Shown in pieces: positions 45,678-53,622 of a stretch of DNA of 64,000 nt (positions are counted from its first letter, which is position 1; the number at the start of each line of letters is the position of its first letter). The position numbers and the translations under genes are program-made. The stretch spans positions 4,030,001 through 4,094,000 of the forward strand of contig OZ252114.1 in NCBI GenBank assembly GCA_965248635.1, read 5' to 3'. Origin of the DNA: CBDAPI01 sp965248635 (GTDB taxonomy: Bacteria > Acidobacteriota > UBA6911 > RPQK01 > CBDAPI01). The notes below the pieces were generated by a model, which was not told the origin of the DNA, ran no database searches, and worked only from the letters and a program-made list of their open reading frames with translations.

Positions 45678-46904
45678 ATGTCTACCCCAGTCCGAATGCC
45701 CAAGTTAGGCTGGACCATGGAAGAAGGTACCGTTCTGCAATGGTACAAGAAGGAGGGTGAGTCGATAACCGAGGGACAACCCCTGCTGGAAGTCGAGACG
45801 GACAAGGTCAACATCGATGTGGAGGCGCCGGCCACCGGCATCCTGCGGGGCATCAAGGTCGGTCCCGACCAGACGGTGGCTGTGGAAACAGTCATTGCTG
45901 TGATCGCCGGTCCAGATGAAGGGCCGCAGGAATGGGAGAGCCCGGGGCAGGCCGCAGCCGAGCAGGCCGTCGCGACCGCTACGCCGCCGAGCGGCACTGC
46001 TTCTGGTCAGCAGATGGAAGCGGCTCCCCCAAGCCGGGAGCCGTTAGGCCGGAAAACTGGAAGGGTCCTTGCCTCACCGGCAGCCCGCCGCCTGGCCCGG
46101 GAACAGGGCCTCGATCTGGCCGAAGTCAAAGGGAGTGGACGTGGGGGTGTCGCCTCCCTGGAGGATGTGCAACGCCACCTCAAGGAGAAGTCGGCTGGGC
46201 CCGCTGCGGCGGTAGCCGGGAAGAGGATTGCCCTCTCACGACTGCGCAAGACCATTGGCCGGCGCATGCAGCAGAGTTTTCAGACAGCTCCCCACTTCAC
46301 GGCAACGGTTGAGGTGGACATGACGGAGGCCGAAGAGCACCGGAAACGTCTTTCCCGGCAGGTCGAGGAGCAGGCCGGGGGAAAATTGACCCTGACGGCT
46401 TTTCTGGTCAAAGCAGTGGCGGCAGTGCTGGGAGCTCATCCCTTCCTGAACGCTCTTCTGGAGGGGGATGAGGTTTTGCTTCCTGATGATGTCCATGTGG
46501 GAGTCGCCGTGGCTCTGGAAGAGGGGCTCATTGTGCCGGTCATCCAGCGGGCCAACCGCCTGGAACCGGCGCAGGTCGCCGCCTCCCTCAAGGAGCTAAC
46601 AGACAGGGCCAGAAGTCAGGAACTGGGCCTGGAAGAGGTCTCGGGCGCAACCTTCACCATCTCCAATCTGGGGATGTTCGGGATCGACCAGTTCACGGCC
46701 ATCATCAACCCTCCCCAGACCGCCATCCTGGCGGTGGGGAGCACGGTCCGAAGGCCGGTCTTCGTCAAGGGGCAGGTAGAGGGGCGCCTGATGATGAAAA
46801 TGACGCTGTCAGCCGATCACCGGGCAGTCGATGGGGCCCTGGTGGGAGCCTTTCTGGCAGACTTGAGAAAGCACCTCGAGGAGCCCCAGCTGCTGGGGTT
46901 TTGA
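45678..46904 (+). CDS. Dihydrolipoamide acyltransferase (E2) of a 2-oxoacid dehydrogenase complex
   Basis: 408 residues. The N-terminal lipoyl domain carries the lipoylated Lys43 in EVETDKVNIDV. An Ala/Pro-rich linker is followed by a peripheral-subunit-binding domain (RVLASPAARRLAREQGLDL...VKGSGRGG, about 128-170). The catalytic acyltransferase domain follows, with ISNLGMFGIDQFTAIINPPQ and the active-site SADHRAVDGA (His381, Asp385). It transfers an acyl group from lipoate to CoA. The fused E1 gene starts 34 bases downstream; no E3 (dihydrolipoyl dehydrogenase) gene is in the window, so a shared E3 must come from elsewhere. Which 2-oxo acid is used is not visible. Confidence 0.94.
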   Translation: MSTPVRMPKLGWTMEEGTVLQWYKKEGESITEGQPLLEVETDKVNIDVEAPATGILRGIKVGPDQTVAVETVIAVIAGPDEGPQEWESPGQAAAEQAVATATPPSGTASGQQMEAAPPSREPLGRKTGRVLASPAARRLAREQGLDLAEVKGSGRGGVASLEDVQRHLKEKSAGPAAAVAGKRIALSRLRKTIGRRMQQSFQTAPHFTATVEVDMTEAEEHRKRLSRQVEEQAGGKLTLTAFLVKAVAAVLGAHPFLNALLEGDEVLLPDDVHVGVAVALEEGLIVPVIQRANRLEPAQVAASLKELTDRARSQELGLEEVSGATFTISNLGMFGIDQFTAIINPPQTAILAVGSTVRRPVFVKGQVEGRLMMKMTLSADHRAVDGALVGAFLADLRKHLEEPQLLGF

Positions 46905-46938
46905 GTGACTACGAAACTGGGAGTAACAAGGAGAGACC

Positions 46939-48924
46939 ATGCCCACCGATTCTGAACAGTCGATCCAGCTTTACCGAATGATGGTAAGGATTCGGACCTT
47001 CGAAGAAACGGTTCTGGAAATGTTCAGAACGGGCCGCGGACCTCGTCACTCGCACCTGTCCATCGGACAGGAGGCGGTGGCTGCCGGGACCTGCCTGGCC
47101 CTGCGCCCGGATGACTATGTGACCAGCACCCATCGCGGCCACCACCATTTGATCGCCAAAGGCGGTGAGTACAAGCCGGCCATGGCCGAGATTGCGGGAA
47201 AAGCTACCGGGTATTGCGGCGGCAAGGGCGGAACCATGCACATTGCGGATTTCAATCTGGGCATGCTGGGTGCCATCAGCATTGTCGGCGGAGGGATGCC
47301 GATCGCTGTTGGTGCCGCCATCTCCGCCCAGTTGAGAGGTACGGACCAGGTGGCGGTCTGCTTCTTTGGAGACGGAGGAACTGCCCAGGGAAACTTCAAT
47401 GAAGGTTTGAATATGGCAGCCATCTGGGACCTTCCGGTACTCTTTCTGTGCGAGAACAACCAGTACATGGAAAGCTGTCGCTTCGAGAGGGTGACGGCCG
47501 GTCCCGGAATTCACCGGCGGGCCGAAGGCTACGGGATACCAGGTGTATCGGTCGACGGCAATGACGCTGTGGAAGTGTACGAAGCCACCCGCCAGGCCGT
47601 GGAGCGAGCACGAGCCGGGGAGGGCCCCACCCTCCTGGAATGCCTGACCTATCGAAGAATGGGCCACAACACCAACGACCCGGCCGAATATCGGGCTGAG
47701 GAGGAACTCAAGGTGTGGGAGCAGAAAGATCCCATCGATCGACTCCGCGCCACTCTGATCGAGCAAGGACTGCTGAGTGCGGAGGAAGACGAAGAGCTCC
47801 GTCGGGAACTCAGCGAAGAAGGGCAGGCGGCCATGGAATTTGCTCTGGAGAGCCCCATGCCGGGCGAAGACCGGCTGTTTACAGATATCTACGCTCCCGC
47901 CTATCAGCCTCCCACCCCCCCACCTGCTCCGGGGGAGCGACAGCTAAACTGTCGCAAGGCCATTCAGGAAGCGCTGCGCGAGGAGATGGAAGGCGACGAT
48001 TCGGTCTTCGTGATCGGTGAGGACGTCGGCGCAGCAGGAGGTGTCTTCAAAGTGACGGCAGGGCTGCAGCAAGCCTTCGGCGTAGAACGTGTGAAAGACG
48101 CCCCGATTTCCGAAAACACGATTGCGGGAGCTATCATCGGAGCCGCTTTGACCGGCATGCGTCCGGTGGGAGAATTGATGTTCATCGATCTGATTACACT
48201 GGCCATGGATCAGATCGTGAACCTGGGAGCCAAGATTCGCTATATGACGGGCGGACAGGCAAGTGTCCCGGGTGTCATTCGGGTCACCTACGGGGGCGGC
48301 CTGGCCGCCGGGGCCACTCACTCGCAAAACCTGGAGGCCTGGTTTTACCATATACCCGGCTTGAAACTGGTCATGCCCTCGACACCCTATGACGCCAAAG
48401 GTTTGCTGAAGACCGCGATTCGAGATGACAATCTGGTGCTGTTCCTGGAGCACAAGGCGCTTTACAACGTTCGCGGTCCCGTTCCCGAAGAGGAATACCT
48501 GATTCCGTTTGGGGTCGCCGATGTCAAACGGGAAGGAACGGATGCCACAGTGGTAGCGACCGGAAAAATGGTGCAGGAAGCGCTCAAGGCGGCCCAGCGC
48601 TTGGCCGGGGAAGGAATCGAGATTGAAGTGATCGACCCCCGCACTCTCAGCCCCCTCGACCAGGATACGATCCTCGAATCCGTCAAGAAGACGGGGCGCC
48701 TGGCAGTGTTTCAAGAGGCCAGCGAACAGGGTGGATTTGGATCGGACCTGATTCGGATCGTCTGTCGTGACGCCTTCTACTATCTGGATGCGGCGCCTGC
48801 CATCGTGGGTGCGGCCCACGCTCCCATACCGATGTCTCCTGCACTGGAGCAGCAGCTACTGGCAGGCGTGGAGGATCTGGTGCGGACCATACACGAACTG
48901 GTTCCCAGCCCGCAGAGTGTTTGA
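46939..48924 (+). CDS. Fused alpha-beta E1 subunit of a thiamine-diphosphate 2-oxoacid dehydrogenase
   Basis: 661 residues with GGAGAG before the ATG. Residues 1-325 are E1 alpha: RTGRGPRHSHLSIGQEA, STHRGHHHLIAKG, the thiamine motif GDGGTAQGNFNEGLNMAAIWDLPVLFLCENN and RMGHNTNDPAEYR. Residues 335-661 are E1 beta: CRKAIQEALREEM, GEDVGAAGG, ENTIAGAIIGAALTGMRPV, GVIRVTYGGG and DPRTLSPLD. The enzyme decarboxylates a 2-oxo acid and loads the acyl group on E2. Alpha and beta are usually separate genes; the fusion is less common. The alpha Gly-rich CGGKGGTMH is as in pyruvate/acetoin-type enzymes, but the operon points to a branched or unusual oxo acid. Confidence 0.93.
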   Translation: MPTDSEQSIQLYRMMVRIRTFEETVLEMFRTGRGPRHSHLSIGQEAVAAGTCLALRPDDYVTSTHRGHHHLIAKGGEYKPAMAEIAGKATGYCGGKGGTMHIADFNLGMLGAISIVGGGMPIAVGAAISAQLRGTDQVAVCFFGDGGTAQGNFNEGLNMAAIWDLPVLFLCENNQYMESCRFERVTAGPGIHRRAEGYGIPGVSVDGNDAVEVYEATRQAVERARAGEGPTLLECLTYRRMGHNTNDPAEYRAEEELKVWEQKDPIDRLRATLIEQGLLSAEEDEELRRELSEEGQAAMEFALESPMPGEDRLFTDIYAPAYQPPTPPPAPGERQLNCRKAIQEALREEMEGDDSVFVIGEDVGAAGGVFKVTAGLQQAFGVERVKDAPISENTIAGAIIGAALTGMRPVGELMFIDLITLAMDQIVNLGAKIRYMTGGQASVPGVIRVTYGGGLAAGATHSQNLEAWFYHIPGLKLVMPSTPYDAKGLLKTAIRDDNLVLFLEHKALYNVRGPVPEEEYLIPFGVADVKREGTDATVVATGKMVQEALKAAQRLAGEGIEIEVIDPRTLSPLDQDTILESVKKTGRLAVFQEASEQGGFGSDLIRIVCRDAFYYLDAAPAIVGAAHAPIPMSPALEQQLLAGVEDLVRTIHELVPSPQSV

Positions 48925-48996
48925 GAAGATCTCAGCTGGCTCCCGGTCTTCTACCGCTCTGGATCGGAGACATTAAGAGAACCCGAGGCAAGCCGG

Positions 48997-50076
48997 ATGC
49001 GCAAGAAAGTAATTGATTTGAGGAGCGACCTGATGGCTCAGCCCAGCCAAGAGATGTGGGAGGCCATGCGCAGCGCCCAGCCCGGCTGGGTCGTCGATCG
49101 TGAAGATCCGCAGGTCATACAGCTGGAGCAGATGGCTGCGGAGCTGACGGGAAAAGAGGCAGCCCTCTTCGTAGCCACAGGGAGAATGGCCGGTCTGCTG
49201 GCCATCATGACCTGCTGCGGCCGGGGCCACCAGCTCATCCTGGGAGAGCAGTCTCACCTTGTCTGGTGTGAGGAGTGGGGGCTTTCCTACGTTGCCGGCG
49301 CTTATCCCAGGCTCATCCGGGAGCGAGACGGGAAAATGGATCCCGGGGAACTTGAGGCAGCCATCCTGGAGTCCCGCTTCTCCCATGTCCCAGTGACCGA
49401 TCTGGTCTGTATCGAGAACACGCACAACGGCAGCGGGGGTCGGGTGGTAAGTCTGGGACTGACCGAAGCTCTCTGTGAAGTTGCCCACCGACATGGGGCC
49501 AGAGTCTACATTGACGGGGCTAGAATTCTCTACGCGGCTGCTGCCCAGGGTATCTCAGTCAAGGAACTGGTGGCCCCGGCTGACCTGATCGTGTTCAGTC
49601 TTCTCAAGGGTCTGGGGGCGCCTCTGGGCGCCATGCTGTGCGCCCCGGCAAAGGTGATCGATGAGGCTTTCATCAACCTGCGAAGAATCGGAGGCCATGC
49701 TGTTCACCGGGCCGGAATCTTCGCGGCAGCCGGGATCGTAGCCCTGGAATCCGGAATAGATCAACTGGGGAAAGATATTGTCAGAGCGCAAGAGTTCGCT
49801 CGGGCAGTCAGTCGGATCGGGGGCCTGGGTGTGGATCCGGCCGCCGTAGAGACGAATATCGTGATGGTCGATGTCGGCGGAACCGGATTGGACAGCCGGG
49901 AATTCCTGAAGCTGCTCTATCAGCATGGCGTGAGAGGACACCCCTACACGGACCAGATCGCCCGCTTCACTTTTCACCCCCAGATCAGGGATGCTGATCT
50001 AGAACACACCCTGGAGGCAATGCGCAGCGTTGCAGCCGAGGCCCCGGGCGGGCGGCAGTCCCCTTCGCCGGCCTGA
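48997..50076 (+). CDS. Threonine aldolase-like pyridoxal-phosphate enzyme
   Basis: 359 residues of the beta-eliminating lyase / low-specificity threonine aldolase family. Motifs are IDLRSDLMAQPSQEMWEAM at the start, FVATGRMAGLLAI, GEQSHLVWCEEWG, the IENTHNGSGGRVVSL segment, VYIDGARILYAAAA and the cofactor lysine Lys204 in VFSLLKGLGAPLGAML. These enzymes split beta-hydroxy amino acids such as threonine into glycine and an aldehyde, or run the reverse. It lies 72 bases after E1 and 46 before the aminotransferase. Together with the KARI-like protein this suggests handling of a hydroxylated amino or oxo acid. Confidence 0.88.
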   Translation: MRKKVIDLRSDLMAQPSQEMWEAMRSAQPGWVVDREDPQVIQLEQMAAELTGKEAALFVATGRMAGLLAIMTCCGRGHQLILGEQSHLVWCEEWGLSYVAGAYPRLIRERDGKMDPGELEAAILESRFSHVPVTDLVCIENTHNGSGGRVVSLGLTEALCEVAHRHGARVYIDGARILYAAAAQGISVKELVAPADLIVFSLLKGLGAPLGAMLCAPAKVIDEAFINLRRIGGHAVHRAGIFAAAGIVALESGIDQLGKDIVRAQEFARAVSRIGGLGVDPAAVETNIVMVDVGGTGLDSREFLKLLYQHGVRGHPYTDQIARFTFHPQIRDADLEHTLEAMRSVAAEAPGGRQSPSPA

Positions 50077-50122
50077 AGGACCGGCCAACCAGTTTGCATT
50101 CTATTTCGTGAGGTAAGGAACA

Positions 50123-51013
50123 TTGGAAAGCGCAAGCGAGAACTGGAAAGTCTATGTTAATGGCGAAATGGTCCCCTGGAACGAGGCCACGATATCGGTC
50201 TTTGACCGGGGCTTTCAATACGGTGACGGGGTTTTTGAAGGAATGCGCTGTTACGACGGCCTCATCTTCAAGCTCAAGGAACATACCGATCGGCTCTTTC
50301 GCTCCGCCAGGGCGGTTCACATCCAGATCCCCCTGAGCAAAGACGAACTCAACGACGCCGTCAAGCACGTGCTCCGCGAGAATGGCTTCCGGGACGCGCA
50401 CGTCAAGCCGCAGATCACGCGGGGCAACGCTCCCAAACTGGGGTTGGACCCCCGCAACACCACCCGGCCGAACATCGTCATTCCCGCCCGGCCGATCGGT
50501 AAATCGATGTTCAGTGCCGAGAAAGGGTTCCGGCTGGCCTCGGTCAGCGTGCGCAAGATTCCCGCCCAGTGCCTGGATCCACGCATTAAGAGTCTGAACT
50601 ACCTGGCCCATATTTTGGCCCGGGCCGAGGCTGTCGCTTCGGGGGCCGACGAGGCGATCATACTGGATGTTCAGGGCCATGTGGCTGAAGGGTGCGGGGA
50701 CAACCTCTTCCTGGTCAAGGCCGGCCAGCTCTACACGCCGCACTGCCAGGATGCCCTCGAGGGGATCACCCGGGAGACAGTGATCGAGATGGCCGAGCGG
50801 GAGGGGATCCCGGTGCACCAGACCCGGCTTACCCTGTACGACTTCTACACTGCCGAGGAGGTTTTTGCCACCGGATCGGGCGCCGGCGTCCTGGCCGTAA
50901 CCGAAATTGACAAGAAGGTGGTCGGAGACGGAACGACGGGAGATCTCACGCGGCGGCTCATCCAGCTCTATGACGAGGAGGTCAAGAAAGGCGAGCCGGT
51001 TTACGTGGAATAA
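50123..51013 (+). CDS. Fold-type IV aminotransferase (branched-chain / D-amino-acid type)
   Basis: 296 residues starting at TTG 50123 (MESASENWKVYVNGE), supported by AAGGA six bases upstream. Fold-IV motifs are FDRGFQYGDGVFEGMRCYDG at the start, the cofactor lysine Lys156 in DPRIKSLNYLAHILARAEA, then ADEAIILDVQGHVAEGCGDNLFLVK and the C-terminal GITRETVIEMAEREGI. Members use branched-chain L-amino acids, D-alanine or 4-amino-4-deoxychorismate. The sequence does not decide between them. A D-aminoacylase-family gene lies 8 kb downstream, so a D-specific role is possible. It precedes the IclR regulator. Confidence 0.9.
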   Translation: MESASENWKVYVNGEMVPWNEATISVFDRGFQYGDGVFEGMRCYDGLIFKLKEHTDRLFRSARAVHIQIPLSKDELNDAVKHVLRENGFRDAHVKPQITRGNAPKLGLDPRNTTRPNIVIPARPIGKSMFSAEKGFRLASVSVRKIPAQCLDPRIKSLNYLAHILARAEAVASGADEAIILDVQGHVAEGCGDNLFLVKAGQLYTPHCQDALEGITRETVIEMAEREGIPVHQTRLTLYDFYTAEEVFATGSGAGVLAVTEIDKKVVGDGTTGDLTRRLIQLYDEEVKKGEPVYVE

Positions 51014-51132
51014 CTCTTGCTCTTGCCCGCCCGGCACGCGCCTGGGTCCCGCCGCGGAAGCAGCCGGTTTTCCTTTCCTCCGCGCCGGGGTTATGATCGC
51101 GACTCGAATCAGCGTACACCCGTACGGACAGC

Positions 51133-51924
51133 ATGGCATCAACAGACAAGACTCCGGACAAATCCAGAAAGTACGTCATCCCCGCGGTGGAAAAGACCTT
51201 CTCTATCCTCGAGTTTTTTGCTACTGACGGCGGAGCCCACTCCATCTCGGAGATGAGCCGTCTCATGAAGCTCCCGCTCAGTTCTACTAACACCCTCCTT
51301 CGATCGCTCGAGTATTGTGGATACCTGACACGCCAGGAGGAGAAGAGGGGCGCGTTTCGCCTTTCCGGCAAGATCCTGGCTCTAGCCCACAGGGCGCACA
51401 GCCGGATCAGCCTGGCCGGTGTAGCCGAGCCCTTTTTGAACTCGCTCCGTGATGACACCGGCCTGACCGCCATCCTGGCGGTTCTGGAAGAGGATCATGT
51501 CGTCTATGTTTTCAAGTCCCAGGGTGTGACTCAGGTTCAGTTAAACACCTACGTAGGAAAGAGCTTGCCCCTGCATTGTTCGACGGGGGGGAGGGCGATC
51601 CTGGCCCATTTGCCTCCCGGCGAGAGTGCTGCCCTCCTCGAGAAGATCGACTTGTCACCCTTTACCCCTAAGACAATCACTTCCAAGGCTGAGCTAAGAG
51701 CCGATCTCGAGAGAGTCAGGGAAAGAGGCTACGCCGAAGACAAGGAGCAGTACGCGCTGGGAATTCAGGCCGTCGGTGCTCCCGTTTTCGACCATTCCGG
51801 GCGCGTCACCAGTGCGATCGCCATAGCGGGCGGCATCTTCGACTTCCGGGGCAAGAGAAGGAACCTCGCCCGGCGGGTCAAGGAGTGCGCCGCTGAGATC
51901 TCTCGGCAACTCGGCCGTCCCTAG
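51133..51924 (+). CDS. IclR-family transcriptional regulator
   Basis: 263 residues. An N-terminal winged helix (about 15-75) contains VEKTFSILEFFATDGGAHSISEMSRLMKLPLSSTNTLLRSLEYCGYLTRQ. A C-terminal effector domain (80-255) has LHCSTGGRAILAHLPP, GYAEDKEQYALGIQAVGAPVFDHSG and a closing AIAIAGGIFDF. IclR proteins bind short palindromes and respond to small organic acids such as glyoxylate, pyruvate or aromatic acids. Located after the aminotransferase and before the enolase-superfamily gene, it probably controls the whole run, perhaps through the palindrome at 44466-44495. Start chosen at ATG 51133; no strong ribosome-binding site was seen. Confidence 0.93.
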   Translation: MASTDKTPDKSRKYVIPAVEKTFSILEFFATDGGAHSISEMSRLMKLPLSSTNTLLRSLEYCGYLTRQEEKRGAFRLSGKILALAHRAHSRISLAGVAEPFLNSLRDDTGLTAILAVLEEDHVVYVFKSQGVTQVQLNTYVGKSLPLHCSTGGRAILAHLPPGESAALLEKIDLSPFTPKTITSKAELRADLERVRERGYAEDKEQYALGIQAVGAPVFDHSGRVTSAIAIAGGIFDFRGKRRNLARRVKECAAEISRQLGRP

Positions 51925-52070
51925 TACTTACTTGCAGTCCGCATCGCCCCGAGATCTCCCTCCCCAAAACCACGGCTCAACAGTTTCTCTTGACACCCGC
52001 CTCAATATCCGTTACGGTTTCTTAAATCTTGGTGTTAGTATCAGTATTATGAAACTACCCTTGGGCTGAA

Positions 52071-52145
52071 ATGAGAAAGGCAACTCAGACTATCTACCAC
52101 GATCCTCAGCATCCCTCCCACGTGATCCTACCTGTGATTCCGTAA
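52071..52145 (+). pseudogene. C-terminal stub of a CocE/NonD hydrolase (24 codons)
   Basis: The plus strand reads MRKATQTIYHDPQHPSHVIL then PVIP and a stop. This is the C-terminus of CocE/NonD hydrolases: compare KVATQTIYHDAKYPSHVVLP and VIP in the protein at 60994, and the similar end at 31871. Nothing upstream matches the rest of the enzyme, so all but about 24 codons have gone. The frame begins at an ATG by chance, and there is no sign it is translated. Confidence 0.82.
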
Positions 52146-52179
52146 AACATCCCACAGAGATACGCTGAGTCAATGCCTG

Positions 52180-52227
52180 AGCGGCCGCCGAAAAACGAAT
52201 CTTTCTCCCACAACTTTGGCGGCCGCT
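52180..52227 (+). terminator. GC-rich hairpin with T-rich tail, possible terminator
   Basis: AGCGGCCGCC at 52180-52189 pairs perfectly with GGCGGCCGCT at 52218-52227, and TTCTTCTTTC runs on from the stem. The 28-nt loop is longer than in a typical intrinsic terminator. It would have ended the lost CocE hydrolase transcript, and now lies just upstream of the enolase-superfamily gene. Confidence 0.4.
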
Positions 52228-52273
52228 TCTTCTTTCAGACTTTTTCAACCTCAGGAAGGGCGAAGTTCCGTTC

Positions 52274-53446
52274 ATGAAGATTAGCGACATCAAGACCACC
52301 TGGGTCAATCTTCCTCACAAGGAACCCGAGTTTATCTCTACCGGGTATCGTTACGGCGTAACCCAGATCCTCGTCGAAGTGGAGACCGATGAAGGGATTA
52401 CAGGTCTGGGTGAATGTATCTGCCGGCCCAACGCGCAGGTGATCGACGCCGCCATTCAGTCTGCCAAACCTCTTGTACTGGGACGCGACCCCAGAAATAT
52501 CGAAGGGATCGTCAACCATCTGAAAAGCGTCGGGAACTATAGCTTCTTCGAGCGTGTCGGCAACGTCATGCTGGGTGGGGTTGAAACCGCCCTGTGGGAT
52601 ATCTTCGGAAAATTAACCGGCCAGCCCCTCTACTACCTCCTGGGCGGGTTACTGCGGGAGCGCATTCCTATTTTCTATTATCTTTTTCGCTTCGAACTTG
52701 AGGAGATGGCAAAGCGGGCCAGGGAGGCCGTCGCGCAAGGCTATAAGACGATTTTCTTTAAGGTGGGGGGCGATTTGAACGCCGATATCGCGGCCGTGGA
52801 AGCGGTGCGAGATGCAGTGGGCAAGGAGGTCAACATCCGGGTCGATGCCAATGAAGCCTGGACCCCCGGTACGGCCATCCGGTTCATTAAACAGGTGGAG
52901 AAGTTCGATCTGGAATGGGTCGAAGAGCCGGTCAGCATCAAGGACCTGAACGCCCTGGCTCATGTCCGCCGCTCTGTTAATACACCCATAGCAGCCAACC
53001 AGTCCTCCTGGACTCTTCATGATGTCAAGCGAATCCTGCAAGCAAACGCAGCTGACGTGGTGGTGATCGACCAGTTCCAGATGGGTGGTCTTCTGGCTTA
53101 CAAGAAAGCCGCGGCGATAGCAGAAGCCTACGGTGTCGGGGTCAACCACCATTCCTGGGGAGAGGCGAGTGTGGGTCACTTTGCCGGGTTTCACGTGGCG
53201 GCCTCCAGCCCCAACTTTTTCTATGCCAACCAGAGCTATCTGATGATGCGGGAACACGATATCATCAAGGGCGGCCTTCCCAGAGTCGTGGACGGTTGTG
53301 TGCAGATTCCCCACGGCCCCGGGATCGGGGTCGAACTCGACCGCGCGGCGGTTGAGGAGGCAGCTGAGCGCTGCCGGCGCGACGGACCCTATGCGGGCCG
53401 CGAAGTTCGTGACGATCTCGAGGTCACTCTGATCCCAATGATGTAG
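52274..53446 (+). CDS. Mandelate racemase / muconate lactonising enzyme family (enolase superfamily)
   Basis: 390 residues, full length, with AGGAAGGGCGAAG upstream. The N-terminal capping domain has MKISDIKTTWVNLP and GLGECICRP; GGVETALWDIFGKLTGQPLYYLLGG is the typical helix. In the barrel, Lys163 (FFKVGG) is the second Lys of the usual KxK, Asp191 and Glu217/218 (RVDANEAW, VEEPV) are metal ligands, and His292/293 (NHHSWGE) is the likely base. The third metal ligand, normally Glu in AxGE, is replaced (AANQSSW). Members remove a proton next to a carboxylate for racemisation or dehydration of acids. A sugar acid or N-acyl amino acid substrate is possible. Confidence 0.88.
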   Translation: MKISDIKTTWVNLPHKEPEFISTGYRYGVTQILVEVETDEGITGLGECICRPNAQVIDAAIQSAKPLVLGRDPRNIEGIVNHLKSVGNYSFFERVGNVMLGGVETALWDIFGKLTGQPLYYLLGGLLRERIPIFYYLFRFELEEMAKRAREAVAQGYKTIFFKVGGDLNADIAAVEAVRDAVGKEVNIRVDANEAWTPGTAIRFIKQVEKFDLEWVEEPVSIKDLNALAHVRRSVNTPIAANQSSWTLHDVKRILQANAADVVVIDQFQMGGLLAYKKAAAIAEAYGVGVNHHSWGEASVGHFAGFHVAASSPNFFYANQSYLMMREHDIIKGGLPRVVDGCVQIPHGPGIGVELDRAAVEEAAERCRRDGPYAGREVRDDLEVTLIPMM

Positions 53447-53457
53447 ATCACACTCCT

Positions 53458-53622
53458 ATGGATCATTCCAGGAACGACGAACACCCCCTTGAGGACTTCT
53501 CACGCCTCGATTCTGATGAGCCCTCCTGGCGGAACGCCGTGATCGGTTTCGTGGTCATTTTCCTCGCGGTCGGGCTCTTCTTTCTCTTCTGGGTGGGACT
53601 TTTCCGGATTTCATCTCCATGA
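53458..53622 (+). CDS. Small single-span membrane protein coupled to the symporter
   Basis: 54 residues (MDHSRNDEHPLEDFSRLD ... RISSP). A charged cytoplasmic N-terminus of 25 residues precedes one membrane helix (NAVIGFVVIFLAVGLFFLFW, about 26-45) and a short tail. Its stop overlaps the symporter start by the classic ATGA sequence, and it begins 11 bases after the enolase-superfamily stop, so all three genes are translated in series. Small single-helix partners are known for some sodium/solute symporters. Because it is shorter than most gene-calling limits, such a subunit is easily missed. I see no named family match. Confidence 0.72.
   Translation: MDHSRNDEHPLEDFSRLDSDEPSWRNAVIGFVVIFLAVGLFFLFWVGLFRISSP

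Larger units (their letters stand above)
51925..52273. other. 349-bp gap between IclR and enolase-superfamily genes
   Basis: This gap holds a possible promoter (TTGACA near 51991 with a weak TACGGT 17 bases on), the CocE C-terminal stub at 52071-52145, and a GC-rich hairpin with a T-rich tail at 52180-52227. No intact gene was seen. The stub and hairpin mean the gap carries the scars of a lost gene. It separates the operon into an upstream part and the enolase-symporter part. Confidence 0.55.

Noticed and set aside
49985..51142. Long minus-strand frame (385 codons) opposite the aminotransferase
   Set aside because: The sense gene has intact fold-IV motifs and the frame matches no family.
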